Part shown: positions 1 through 11,429 of the stretch, piece after piece
Layout: every line of letters starts with the position of its first letter
How positions within the stretch are numbered: the first letter of the stretch is position 1
NCBI RefSeq assembly: GCF_042186555.1
Contig: NC_133324.1
Coordinates: forward strand, 220,645,145-220,709,144
Length of the DNA stretch: 64,000 nt
Source of the DNA: Aquarana catesbeiana
Lineage: Eukaryota; Chordata; Amphibia; Anura; Ranidae
Reading direction: 5' to 3'
Made by a program: the position numbers and the translations under genes
The notes under the pieces: model-generated
The model's input: the letters and a program-made list of their open reading frames with translations, nothing else
Told to the model about the DNA's origin: nothing
Database searches by the model: none

Positions 1-1129
1 TGCCTTTTTCCACTTTAAACACTGTGTAGGTTTTGCCTTTCCAGGTGACAATCAGTTTAGCGGGGAAACCCTAGCGATAGACTACCTCACGATTCCGGTA
101 TAACTTGGTGAGCGGGACTAGTTTGCTGCGGGCTTGCATAGTGTACTTGGATAAATCAGCAAATAGTGTAATGCCCGTGTATAGTTCTGGCAGGTTGGGA
201 TCCTTCCTAGCCCTCAGCATATATGCCTCTATATGTCTATGTGATAAAAGTGTATGCGGGCTATGACATCACGTGGTACTTTTCAGGCAGAAAGGGCGGT
301 TTGGAGAGTCTATGTGCCCTGTCTACCACAATTTCTCTCTTGGGCACCTCAGGCAGCAAAGAGGCAATCAGTTGCTGGATATGGTTGCGCAGATCAGCTG
401 GAGGGATTGTTTCAGCAACTCCCCTGAACTTAACATTGTTCCTTCTGGAACGGTCTTCCAGGTCTGCCAGCTTGGACTTAATAGCTAGTAGTTCATCCTC
501 TGCTTCGTTATGTGCATCTACCAGTTCGTTATGCGCCACAGCAAAGTCCCCTATTTTTTCTTCCACGTGGTGTACCCTGCCTCCCAGGTTCTCTACCTCT
601 CTCCTAATGTGTGTGACCATGGACATCATGTCTTTATGTAGTGACCCCCTCAGTGACACTAGCATGTCCTTCAGCATTTTGTCTGATTGGGGCTGTCCCA
701 CTGCAGGATAGTCGTCTATACATTCAATGTACCCCTCAGAGATGTCCCCTTGTCCCCTCTCACCTGCATACTGGTGTGCTGGGGATTTCCTGGGGTTTGT
801 CTTGAGAGGGCTGGTGCCCGGGGAGTCCCTGTGAAAGGCACGGCTCCCGCCGCTGGTATGTGAGCTGAGCGGGCAGTGTGGCTGGATGGAGAGCGCGCCT
901 GCTCCCGGCCGGCGCCATCTTTAGGTGAGCGGGCTTCAGCAGGCTTGAAGTAAGTGGTGAGCTTACGAGGTCCGGCGGGGGGGTTTACGCAGTCGGTGAT
1001 GTAGCGCCGTCTTACTGGAGCTTTTGAGGGCACTTTTGTGTGGGTGTGAGTCGCTGTGCTGGCCGGGAACTGCTGTGAGATCCGGAGCTTTCCTCTCATG
1101 CAGCCATCTCCTTCAGCTGCTGGCTTCAC
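1..1129 (-). pseudogene. L1-clade LINE ORF1 protein, 5' part of an element running off the window
   Basis: Reading leftwards, this encodes an L1-type ORF1 protein, the RNA-binding chaperone that packages LINE RNA. About 1129-716 gives a basic, proline-rich N-terminal region. About 701-261 gives a heptad-rich coiled coil followed by the RRM-like start with the family motif DLEDRSRRNNVKFRG. The C-terminal domain continues to position 1. The frame shifts between the first two blocks. A TAG at 73-71 replaces the Trp expected in the motif YRWGF, which the sister copy near 31793 retains. The gene is therefore dead. The LINE identity is secure from the coiled coil, the RNNxxxRG motif and the similarity to the second ORF1 in this window. 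The 5' end of the element is not defined. Confidence 0.85.
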
Positions 1130-1269
1130 CCCCCATGAGACGTTATTTCAACAGGCTCCCTAGGGGTATCCCTACATGCCTAACCGACCATACTAGCGAT
1201 AGTTGGTCAACATCCAGGGTGAGTGTACATCTATTTGGGGCACCCAGTGTGAACACCATTGCATAGGAG

Positions 1270-3060
1270 ATGTCAATTTAAACATGAGCACTTTGTTTCA
1301 TCACCTAATGGGACTTTATTAATTTTTTGTGTGTTCTGCATGTTTACATGAATGTGATCAACCCCAAGTGCAGCAAACTGTTTTTGTATGGTGGCATATA
1401 TGTTCGAAGAGTGATAGCTGACTCATAAGTGCTTCCTTAGTGATAATGGTGGAGAGACAATGTTTTATTTGCAGAAATAAAAATAATTCGGAGGACTCCA
1501 GTCCCGGAGTAAACACTGGGTTACCCAGAAGGATAGAGAGAGGTAAGTATGGCGAGAGCAATTTGCTAAACTATTTGGTGGAATCCCAAATAGCAAGGGT
1601 AGGGCTCATAGAAGTGGGTCAAGATTTAGGTTGGGGTCAAGGCAGTGTGCAAACAGCAGCTAGGGAGCAATAGAATGCCTCCAGATATGCCCATAGGGAA
1701 GCCTGTTGGGAAGTAAGGGGGCAATATGCGCAACTGCAAAATATTTACTAAAATTAGGGACTTCGAGACCACCCTGTCTTTTATGTGTAAACAATGTATG
1801 TCGGGAGACCCGAGGTTTTTTATTGGACTACATAAAATGAGATACATTGTTTTGAAAGGAAGTCAGTGAGTATGATGGGATAGGGACTGGGATAGTGCAG
1901 AACAAAAACAGCAGCTTCGGCAGTATTGTCATTTTGGTAGAATTGATACTCCCTATCCAAGAGAAGTTGTGGTGGGACAAGCTGGAGAGAAGGGCTTTTC
2001 GTTTACAAACATTTGGGATATAGTTGGCAGCATATGGGGCTTGACAAGAGCAGGTGAGGTTAATTCCTAAGTAATTAAGGTGGGGGAAGCCCAAATAAAT
2101 TTTTAATTTCACTGCCAGGAGGTTACCTCCGTGTCAGGAAGTGTAATTTTAAGGGCCATAGACCTATTTTCATTGATGGTGAGACCTGATATGTCTGAGA
2201 ATCGCTTAAGGTTAGTGAGTAAATTAGGTAGAGTGGTAAGTGACTGGGTTACAGTTAGAAGTAGGTCCTTAGCAAACAAGCTCATTTTGTATGAGTTGGA
2301 TACCAAATCAATGCATGGATATGAGGATTAGATCTGATGAGACACACCAGAGTCTCTAAAGCTAAGATGAACAGGGTTTGAGAAAGAGGACATCCCTAGC
2401 AGGTGCCTCTATGGATCTGGAAGGTTATAAAGTGGTAGGAAATATAATGCACTGTAACCTAAGGGTTATGGTATAGTACTTTCAGCCACGATAAAAAGTG
2501 AGTTGGAAAGCCCCATTTGCTTAAAGGTGTAATATAAGTAGTCCCATGAAAGAGAATCAAAAGCCTTATGGATGTCAAGGCTAAGTACTATGCCAGGGAT
2601 GTGTTTTTGGTGCATCAGGTGGATGACTTTACGGGTGTTATCTGATGGTTGGTGAAGGGGGACTAAGTCCACCTTGTCCTCGTGGATCAAAGTGTGTGAG
2701 AATTTGTTGATTCTGGTTGCCAAGATCTTTTAGACAGTATCTTAAAATCCACGTTTATTAAAGAAATAGGGCGGTAGTTGTGTGTATATAGTGAATCTCT
2801 ACCAGCATGGTGGAAGCATGACAATGTGCACAGCGAGGGAGGAGTGGTATAAATCTGAACATGTGTGTAAGTGATTGAAGAGATTGGTCAAATGTGGAGC
2901 TAGGAGGTCCGGAAACTTTTTGTAGTACAAAACTGAGAAGTCATCAGGGCCTGGAGTTTTCTGCATTTTGAGGGATTTGATTGCCCCAGGGACTTCTGGG
3001 ATGGTGATCCAGGCCTCTGACAACTTCTTTGGAGTCAGACAATTGGTCAACTGCCAAAAA
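1270..3060 (-). pseudogene. L1-clade LINE ORF2 remnant (reverse transcriptase to C-terminus)
   Basis: This is an antisense fragment of an L1-type ORF2 polyprotein. Reading from high to low coordinates, RT blocks appear in order: KTPGPDDFSVLYYKKF near 2950, LDIHKAFDSLSWDYL near 2570, the catalytic box near 2290, and post-RT sequence to about 1360. The catalytic box reads FAKD where the family has FADD, so the first catalytic Asp is lost. Several frameshifts separate the blocks. A poly(A)-signal-like AATAAA on the minus strand lies near 1320. The endonuclease half is absent, so the copy is 5'-truncated or joined to other DNA near 3060. It appears separate from the ORF1 fragment to its left, because gene order is wrong for one element. 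Confidence 0.85.
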
Positions 3061-3297
3061 AGATTTGTGATTTATGTGATAACCTGTATATCATGCAGCA
3101 TACAATACATCAGTCGAACCACACAATGTTTGTGTGATGCATAAAATCATGAGACACATCCCCACACCCACCTTTATGATTAAGTCCATGACAGATGAAA
3201 TGAATTAGAAGGCATGATTTGGGAGAGGCTGGAGCTTAAGCTGTCCTGTCCTTTTGCAATTGAGTGCCTTTTGGTGTGCGCTTCCATCTCTCTTTTG

Positions 3298-3690
3298 TTA
3301 CATAGTTACATAGTAGGAGAGGTTGAAAAAATACACAAGTCCATCAAGTCCAATCTATGTGTGCAATTTTATGTCAGTATCACATTGTGGGGTCATCATT
3401 ATGGTATTTGTACATTGAAATCATATATCCCCTCTCAAGCAGCTCTTCACCAGAAAGAATACATTCAGTGCTCGTAACCTTTCCTTAATAATTAAGGTCC
3501 ACCAGTCCCTTTATTAGTTTTGTTGCCCTTCTCTGGACTCTCTCCAGTTCCAGTACATCCTTCCTGAGGACTGGTGACCAGAACTGGACAGCATACTCCA
3601 GATCCTGCCAGACCAGAGTCTTGTAGAGTGGGAGAATTAGAATTGTTTTATCTCTGGAGTTAATCCCCTTTTTAATGCATGCCAATATTT
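3298..3690 (-). mobile_element. CR1-clade LINE 3' end
   Basis: Antisense sequence encodes the end of a CR1-type reverse transcriptase. Recognisable pieces are SRDKTILILPLYKTLV, then a YAVQFWSPVL block, then an LERVQRRATKLIKGL block. It continues into a short 3' UTR. It ends at 3298 in the TACATAGTTACATAG repeat, which is TATGTAAC on the coding strand. The same tail closes the fragments at 7424 and 56378. Only the 3' few hundred bases are present, which is typical of CR1 5' truncation. Confidence 0.8.
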
Positions 3691-4221
3691 ATATGCCTCT
3701 GAGTATTGGGCAGCACAAGCCCTGTGGGAGCTGCACCTGTCAGGCATTGAATTACCAGGTGACTGAATTACTGGAGCCCAGAGCAGCTCTACATGTTCAA
3801 TAGGCTTTTCTTTGATCATACTTCTCTTCTGGGGAACAGGAATGCACTTATTTCTGCACTTCTGTGACCCAGGCATTCTAGGCTCTGCAAGGGTCCTGAT
3901 TTTAATATTGGAATCCACCCAGATGCCTGACTAGCAGCTGGCTCAGCCGCTCAGCATGGTGCTAAAACTCCGAGCCAGCTGGTCCCGCCCACTGCACAGC
4001 CTGGTGCTCCAATGAGCACTAGATGGGCAGAGCAGAGAGTCAGTGACTGACAGTCATTAGGGTCTGCTCAGTGAAGACTGAGAAATGAGCAATCAGTGGT
4101 CATGTGATTATTCAGGTCTTAGAACCAGTGGAGGACAGCTCCAACTTTGAATCTGTGCTGCAGCCAAATAGGTGAGTATGAATGTTTGTTTTTTTTTAAT
4201 TTCCTTTAGTTCTCCTTTAAA
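3691..4221. other. No recognised feature
   Basis: I see no convincing gene or repeat boundary in this stretch. The short open frames lack family motifs. Confidence 0.5.
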
Positions 4222-4375
4222 TACCGTATTTAGCGGCATATAACACGCACTTTTTTCCCCTGAAAATCAGGGGAAAATCGTGGGTGCGTGTTATAGGCCG
4301 ATCCCCGCCGATTTCTGTGTCATCGGAGCGATCGCGGCAATTGCCGCGGTCGCCGCCGACATACACAGCCGTGGG

Positions 4376-4600
4376 TAGATTTAAATATGGCGCAGAGACT
4401 GCAGGGAGCCGAGATACACATACCCGAGTGTTCTCGGCTTTTTTCGGCGCCGCTCACAGTCACGCCCAGTCCCGCCCTATGATGGAAATAACACAGGTCC
4501 AGGGGTGGGACTGGGTGTGACGGCGGCGCCGAAAAAAGCCGAGAACACTCGGGTATGTGTATCTCGGCTCCCTGCAGTCTCGGCGCCATATTTAAATCTA
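4376..4600. repeat. Roughly 100-bp inverted repeat inside the MITE
   Basis: The left arm (4376-4478) reads from TAGATTTAAATATGGCGC to the CGGCGCCGC block and on to CACGCCCAGTCCCGCC. The right arm (4501-4600) is its near-perfect reverse complement. The spacer is about 20 bp. The transcript would fold into a long hairpin. Confidence 0.85.
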
Positions 4601-4609
4601 CACCGAGTG

Positions 4610-4890
4610 CACAAAGCTGCACTGACATGGCTGCACCTGTACATGGGGCAAACCTGCACTAACAAAGATGCACTGAGGCAAGGCTGCACCTGCACTGGGG
4701 CAAAGCTGCACTGACAAGGCTGCACCTGTACTGGGGCAAAGCTGCACTGACAAGGCTGCACCTGTACTGGGGCAAAGCTGCACTGACAAGGCTGCACTGA
4801 CAAGGCTGCACTGATAAAGCTGCACTGACAAGACTGCACTGGGGCAAGGCTGCACTGACACTGAAAAGGCTGCAGATGGACAGATAAGGC
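4610..4890. repeat. Minisatellite, GGCTGCACTGACAA-type units
   Basis: Short units built on GCTGCACTGACAAGG and GCTGCACCTGTACTGGGG alternate for about 280 bp. The repetition leaves open frames on the minus strand rich in Cys, Gln and Ser (CQCSFAPVQV-like). These are a by-product of the repeat, not a gene. Confidence 0.85.
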
Positions 4891-5026
4891 TGCATTGATG
4901 GGCATTTTAATGTAACTTTTTTTTCCTTAAACTTCCCTCCTAAAAGTTTTTTTTCCTTAAAATTCCCTCCTAAACTTGGGGTGCGTGTTATACGCCGGCG
5001 CGTGTTATACGCTGATAAATACGGTA

Positions 5027-5570
5027 TATATTCATATGTGCAAAAACTTTTAGGAAAGCTATATCAGTGCCTGTAACTAAATGATTTTCAACTATATCTT
5101 TTGAATTCAAATGATATCTGCTTTTTTAAAAGATTCACTATTTAATAATTCAAGAGACATCAAGTGACATTATGTGTCTTTACAAGATGTCATCACTGGC
5201 TCATGTAGTATGTCAATATTTCCTGTTTAGCCTGTCTGTCTATGGGAGATAAGGATTATAAACAAGGAAGGCATCTGCTTCACATACCTGGTTGATCCAA
5301 TGCCTTTACTGCCAGAAGTCATAAATGATGATTTATATTCTGCTCGGTTCTCACATAATCACTGGATATCACAACCTCTAGAAATGGACAGCTATTATAT
5401 TAGCTTTTGGACTGGAGATGTGTCAGGCAGGTGCATATTGAGCAGATGTTTTAGTCCTAGTGTCCCTCTCTGCAATTACATTGCTGACTGCAGATATGCA
5501 AAGGAGAATTATTATTTGCTGGACATCTGAGAGTCATTTAGCACCACATCCCTTGTATAAACATAGCACA
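5027..5570. other. No recognised feature
   Basis: AT-rich sequence with no motif-bearing frame and no repeat edge that I can place. Confidence 0.5.
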
Positions 5571-5696
5571 TTAGGGGTTGGGATTTTAAGGGTGCAAAAA
5601 CACAAAACCATATTAGAAAAATATATAATTTTATTTAGGAAACATAAACATGTCCAAATTATCATACAATACATAGACAGACGCAGACTGATTGAA

Positions 5697-5736
5697 TCTC
5701 TACATGTTTCGCCACATCAATGGCTTCTTCAGGAAA
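5697..5736 (-). ncRNA. Hammerhead ribozyme motif (type I) in PLE terminal repeat
   Basis: On the minus strand the conserved core is CTGAAGA (5732-5726), matching CUGANGA, and GAAAC (5710-5706). Stem II is GCCA/TGGC with a six-base loop. Stem III is a minimal AC/GT with a two-base loop. The predicted cleavage is after the A at 5701. Stem I is TTTC/GAGA, four pairs with one G-U. One extra A (5725) lies between the core and stem II, which may weaken it. Activity is inference. Confidence 0.65.
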
Positions 5737-7094
5737 GTTGTTATCAGGCACCGTGTATATGGTCACTAAAGGTCAAGAGATAAAAAAGTTTTTTAGAAAG
5801 ACAAAAAATATATATATTACATCAACAATAACTTTAATATATAAATACACCTTTAGTTTTATTTCCTGAATCGGCAAAGAGGTTTAGGCAGCAGATCCTG
5901 GGTCAGTTAGTTGCCTGTATAGTCAATGGATACATTTTAAAAGGAATCTAGCTGCTCCAGAGTCAAAGGGATGGATCAGTTGGATCACTTGGTAAAAACC
6001 ATAGAGAGAGGTAGATAAGTGCCCTAAAGGTCCATCTACAAGGAAAATAGCAGGCAATCAATAACAATATGATAAAGATCAGTAATATCCTAATAATGAC
6101 AGAGGAGCCTACCTGAGGCTAAAAGTATTTTACAACAATTATCAGATACTGTGAACTCATCAGTATCCAAGTTCAAATTCACTTTTCAGGTAATAATAGA
6201 AGCCAAAGGAAAGTTGTCAATAGGGCTCCAATTCATAAGGAACGACCCCAGGGACACTGAAACATATAGCCATAATCAAAACCCCAAAAAGTCAATAATG
6301 TTATTAAAAGAACCTAAAACTAGTTGACTTGCATGAGTGTTTCCTTCAAAATAGATTCATTACCTGCCATGGGTAGGTCACCAATGTCCTCTCCCTCTCC
6401 TAAGCTGGACCATCACAACTCATCTGTTGCTAGAATCTATATATACCCCCCTCCACCTCTAATAGCAGCAATGGCGCCAAAAGAGGCGTGGACACCACAG
6501 AAAGCCAGTGCGCATGTCAAAGTCGTGGCGGAAATGACATCAGGTGTCAACAATGTCAGACATCTCGTATAATGACAGGGACATCGGTGCCATGATGGAA
6601 AAACAATGCCCAAAGGGAGGTGTGGTTAAAGAATTAAACCAACACCTTCCCTACAGCCGTGCTAAGAATGGTAAGATGCTAAAGGCTTCTCAATGGGGAC
6701 AAGGCATACACAGATGGCAAATGGCGCCACCTAGTGGAGTCCAAAAAAGGGGACAACATCAGCATGACGCCCTGGCGTCTGTATGGTTACCTAATCCATA
6801 TCCGATCCCTTGTGGTTTAAACTAGCAACTATAATAAAACATAACTAAACGTATCTCCAAAATGAGACACACCAAACAAACTATCAACAAAAAAAGGACT
6901 CAGGAGCCAAACTTAAACATAATTAAATAACCAATATCCAATATAATAGGACCAGACCTCATTCGAAGTGATGCCCAAACCATAACATTTGCCGATCAAG
7001 GTTACAAATCAATTACAGTCAACACATAAATGTAAAATTCAAAAGAACATATACAAACGGTTATTACCGAGAAATTGGTCTCAAAGATAATGGC

Positions 7095-7424
7095 CAAATG
7101 AGAACTACAGAAAAGGCTTAAAGCTGATGGATTCATTCAAACCTGGATACATTGCAGATGACACTAAGTTATGCAGTGGAATAACGTCCTTACAGGATGT
7201 CTCCAATTTACAAGCCAACCTCAAATTTTTTCCCCTGCTGTAGCAAATTGGATCCTGCTTTTTTGGGGGTTTTTCGCCTTCCTCTGGATCAACTGTGGGT
7301 ATAGGATTGGGTATATGGGATTGTATATTTTTAATTTTATTTATTTATTATTATTATTATTTTATGGTTAAACTAGATGGACTTGTGTCTTTTTTCAACC
7401 TGACTGTGTAACTATGTAACATGG
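7095..7424 (+). mobile_element. CR1-clade LINE 3' fragment inside the PLE
   Basis: The left part encodes a scrap of CR1 RT with the catalytic box IADDTKL at about 7150. It then jumps to a CR1 3' UTR with GCCTTCCTCTGGATCAACTG and AAACTAGATGGACTTGTGTC. It ends in TGTAACTATGTAAC at 7424. The RT C-terminus is deleted. PLE endonuclease sequence resumes immediately to the right, so this is an insertion in, or abuts, the PLE coding end. Confidence 0.8.
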
Positions 7425-7425
7425 T

Positions 7426-7995
7426 GGCAGCCAGAGAATGAATGCATTTGGTCTCCCGTTGAAGGAGAATTTTGTCTACATCTCCCCCTCTTTCATGTGT
7501 GGGTACATATTCAAGAGCACAGAATTTCAACTTTGATGCCCGAAAAGAGTGATAAAGTCCCATGTGCCTGCTAATTGGTGTCACCATTTTCTTTGTCAAT
7601 ACTAGCGAGACATGGTCCCTAATTCGATGGAAAAAGGGCCTTTTAGTCTTTCCCACATAGAATGACCCACATTCTCACTCCATGTAGTAGACCACTCCTA
7701 TCGACTGACAATTAACATAGAGTTTTGGTTTGTAGGGGTTACCATTCGGGAGAGCTACCTCAGCAGAGTTCATCAGAAATCTGCAGAAATCGCATCTCCC
7801 GCATGGGGCAGTACCCCTACGGGATTAATCTATTGTTTTTGGGGTCAAATGGCTATGATCTAACTGATCCTTTAGAGATTTGGACTTCCTATAGGTAATC
7901 TGAGGTTATGAACTCCAATACTTGGATATCACCTCATCGGCAGCCAGAAGGTGCCAATATTTTTGGATAATTTGTCAAACTTTTTTATATTCTCC
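7426..7995 (-). pseudogene. PLE zinc finger and GIY-YIG endonuclease domain
   Basis: This is the C-terminal nuclease of the PLE polyprotein, which nicks target DNA. A Cys-rich motif CGRCDFC is encoded near 7810. The GIY-YIG core follows, with VVYYME near 7690 and CGSFYVGKTKRPFFHRIRDH at 7668-7610. A conserved LLQRETKCIHSL block lies near 7465. A TGA at 7677-7675 interrupts the frame between the GIY and YIG strands, where a Cys codon is likely ancestral. The CR1 insertion at 7424 removes the natural C-terminus. Confidence 0.8.
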
Positions 7996-10120
7996 CAGAT
8001 ATCGTGTAATTAATCAAACCTTCTGGTCCTCTTTTTTAGTTTTCTTTGAATGGATTAAATTCTCTCTGTCATTCTGTTTTGCTCTATGATAGGCTTTTTT
8101 CAAACACGATCGACTATAACCTCTGTCAATGAGGCGAGTCTGGAAAGCCCTTGCTTCATGTTCAAAATCCTCATTCCGACTACAATTCCTTTTTAATCTG
8201 AGATATTGACTATATGGTATACTTTGAACTAAGGGCTTTGGGTGAGAGCTCATAGCATGTAAGATCGTGTTTCCGAATGAAGGTTTTCTATACAAAGAGG
8301 AACCAATGGTTTCATCTGGGTTAACATAAACAGTAATATACAAAAAGTTTATAGTTCTTTGGTCAAAAGACATGGTAAACGTTAGATTATATTGATTTGT
8401 TTTTAATCCATCCAAAAAAGAGAAAAGTTCATCTTGAGTTCCCGTCCAAACAATAAAAATATTGTCTATAAATATGCGCCATACAATTACCTTCTCAAAA
8501 AATTCCTGAGATTCTTCAGATGAAAAATCTCATGCTCCCACCCCCCCAGGTACAGATTGGCGTATGATGGGGCACATTAGTCCACACTGCAACACCCTGC
8601 ACTTGGAGGTAGTGGGAATGATTAAATAGAAAAATATTGTTTGTCAACATAAAGCGCAACAACTCCAAAACAAAGTTATTATATGAACTGGCCCTAGGGC
8701 CTCGTTCAGAAATAAAGCCCTCCACAACTCACACCCCCAAATCATGGGGGATCAAGTTGTAGAGGGCCTCAACATCAATTGCCACCAACCATGCTTGTTT
8801 AGGAACACAGACTCCATCCAGGGATCTCAGAAGGTCTACCATGTCCTGAATATATGAACTCAAAGCCTTAACATGAGGACATAAGTAGTGATCTATCAGC
8901 TTACTAGCTGATTCAGTTAAATAGCCGTTTCCAGAGACGATTGGACATCCAGGAGGACATTCTGCATTTTTATGTATCTTTGGTAAGGCATATATGGTAG
9001 CCAATCTGGGGTTGTTACTGCCAAAAATGCACACTTTTTTATCAATCAGACCCTCGATAAATTCTTGAGAGATCAAAATTTGATATTTAATTTGGGCATA
9101 ATTTACCTGCGTCAGAGATATGGGTCTATACCACTGGTGATTCAACAGAAGATCCATACCCATTGCTTTATATTTTTCTAAATCCATAACCACAATATTG
9201 CCCCCTTTGTCAGCGGGTTTTATAATTAATTGATGGTTATTTTTAAGCAAGGTTAGAGCTTTCCATTGAGCTGGATTTAGATTGGATGATCTGTTGAAAT
9301 GTTTTCAATTGGTCGTTTGAATCTCTTTAGTTACTTGGGTAAACACCCAAATATTTGGATTTCCCTGAAGGAAGGGAAATGAACGTGATTTCGGTTTGTA
9401 TAGATATGGTGAAGGAAAACATCCTCCAATCGGAGATACCAACGCTGGAGAAGGATTCAAGGCTGGATCTTCAAGAGGATCATCAAAGGGATTGCCCTCT
9501 TCCCATAATTCCATTAGATCATTAAGGGCTTTTATTCCATTTATAGTTCGAATCTTCCAAATATCATCAGAAGATGATACCTTGGGAGGATTTTTTTGAT
9601 CCTTATCAAAGATCTTAAACATAAGTTTCTTCGCAAACAAGTTGACATCTTTTATAACCTCAAAGGCATCCACATCTTGATCTGGACAGAATGTCAGACC
9701 CAAGCTTAAAACCTGGATCTGATCTTCCTTCAGTGTGCAAGAACACAGGTTAATTACTTGAAACCTGTCTTGTTTCCCATTTTGGGTGCTGGTGTGGGTG
9801 CCTGAAAAGTCTTTTTGGGGTCTTGTGTAGATTGGGGAGAAAAAATTGGCGCTGTCCAAAGATCCTCAATAAGGGGAGTAACAAGTGAGTCCCCCGCATT
9901 CGTGTTAGGCAAAACTTGGCTTACCTTTAGGGTTGCTAGTGTATCAAGTGTAGAAACAGAGGATACAGACGTGCCATCACCAGGTGTGGTAGAAGAGAGT
10001 GAAGAATGTGAAGTTTTGCTCTGAGAGCGAAGACCTGAATGTGCATGATCATGTAAAGTGCGTTTAGAAGCTGATAAGTTAGATTCAACGCAATCACAAT
10101 TACGATTCTGTGGACCAGTT
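7996..10120 (-). pseudogene. PLE reverse transcriptase and N-terminal region
   Basis: The N-terminal part (about 10120-9305) is Ser/Thr-rich and contains the PLE-typical line VINLCSCTLKEDQIQVLSLG near 9740. The RT follows from 9250, with LIIKPADKGGNIVVMD and later IYALPKIHKN and WLVAIDVEALY. The box near 8600 (GVAxGT...) is frameshifted. The catalytic box near 8475 reads IFIDNIFIVW, so the YIDD of the family has become FIDN and a catalytic Asp is lost. The thumb region with LYRKPSF and SIPYSQYLRLKR lies at 8300-8200. Several frameshifts make it non-functional. Confidence 0.85.
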
Positions 10121-10200
10121 CCATGTGTCTGGGTGGATCCTGCTTGAGAAGAGGAAACAGAAAACAGAGATGACCCAGAGATGACCCAGCCGAGTCATTT

Positions 10201-11080
10201 GGATCTTGAGTAAAATCATTATTTTGTCTTTGAAAAGAATATATATAGCAAAAACAAACCTGGTAAAAATTGTAACCCTCCCTTACTCCAAAATGGAAAA
10301 AAAATAGTTTTGCCTTTAATTCTACCTTAAATGCATCTAGTGTGATTACCTGAAATTGATTTGGCTCAGACTAGCAGATGGACGGGCAGCATTAGAAACC
10401 AATCGGATGTGCTGCATGCAAGTGTACAGATAAAGTTCATTCTGATACAAAAAAAGAACAGCATAAGCCTGGCCATAGATAACGCCTTGTTTTACAATCA
10501 GCCAAAAAATGAATGGATTCTCCCAGCCACACAAGTGTCTTTGTATTCTTACAGTGGGACTCCCCTTACCCTCCTTGCTGTCAGATTACACTAATCAGTA
10601 GCTGCAACCACTGATCAATAACAATTTCCAACATTCCCATTCAATTATTAGGACAGTCATGCATGGATTGAAATTCAGCTGGTCGCTGCTGAACCAGCCA
10701 AATTTTGATCCATCTGTGTCCAGCTTTAGAGACATCATTGGTCTGTGCCTGCTTTTTCACTGTCCAGTTAGCAGACTGGGAGTGTGGATATGAGACCACT
10801 GTATCCCTTAACTGTAAATGAGTAAGTGGTGTCATCCTACTTGCTGTGCTATATTGCAATATCATGGGGAACAGTTCAATTGACAGCTGAACATCAGCTT
10901 TAAATCTAAACTTATATTAAGTTTGGAGCATAAACCATGTTTTACAGTAGATACCCTGAAGGACACTATCCAACAAAGTTCTCATTTTGCTCTAGTATCT
11001 ATTCACATGCATAGGGTTAGGGTTCTGTGGTTTCAAAGCTAATCCGCTGATCTGTAAAAAATTGTTAAGCAGGTTTTCCT
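10201..11080. other. No recognised feature
   Basis: No long motif-bearing frame and no clear repeat edge. The 5' end of the PLE and the 5' end of the next DIRS element must lie in or near this stretch, but I could not find an inverted repeat matching the DIRS right end. Confidence 0.45.
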
Positions 11081-11429
11081 TTACATGGGGAATACCTGTT
11101 CGGTGTAGACTTGGATAAGTATATCCAAAAGATTTATGCCAGTAAAAGCTGCCTCTAGCTGCTTAAGAAAAAGACCAAGCATCTGGCTTGTAGAAGTTCT
11201 GCTACTTCAGCTTTCAGATCCTCTTCATCTAGACAGTCCTTTTGGTGCTCTCAGGAAATTGGGACCAGAGGAAAGATGTAGGGTGAAGTGCAAAAGGGGT
11301 CTTGGCCAAGTAAATCAGACAAACTAGAGTTAAAATCCTTTTCACTTTAAGGGGGCGACCCCCACTCGTGCCGGTGAGGGGAAGGATGCAGCCTTTTTTG
11401 GAAGCCTGACAAGAGATTATTTTGGATAA

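Larger units (their letters stand above)
4222..5026. mobile_element. Non-autonomous fold-back DNA transposon (MITE)
   Basis: The ends form terminal inverted repeats of about 27 bp. The left end starts TACCGTATTTAGCGG and the reverse complement of the right end starts TACCGTATTTATCAG. Both continue into TATAACACGC. No transposase is present. The interior holds a large inverted repeat and a GGCTGCACTGACAA-type minisatellite, listed separately. The ends lie next to TA, but TA is also in the terminal repeat, so the target duplication is not resolved. I cannot assign the superfamily. Confidence 0.75.
5571..10200 (-). mobile_element. Penelope-like retroelement (PLE), degenerate
   Basis: Read leftwards, the element has a Ser/Thr-rich N-terminal region (about 10120-9600), a Penelope-type reverse transcriptase (about 9250-8014), a Cys-rich finger and a GIY-YIG endonuclease (about 7830-7426). 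A non-coding terminal region follows and ends with a hammerhead ribozyme motif near 5700. That order is diagnostic of PLEs, which pair this RT with a GIY-YIG nuclease and carry hammerheads in their terminal repeats. A CR1 fragment (7095-7424) interrupts the end of the endonuclease. Both outer boundaries are approximate and I found no target duplication. Confidence 0.8.

Noticed and set aside
2336..2375. Hammerhead-like CTGATGAGAC...GTCTCTAAAGC in the L1 remnant
   Set aside because: The second core box is TAAA instead of GAAA, it lies within antisense L1 coding sequence and stem III is not supported. Taken as chance.
4477..4905. Cys/Gln-rich proteins (CQCSFAPVQV repeats)
   Set aside because: Overlapping frames of the GGCTGCACTGACAA minisatellite; no family features.
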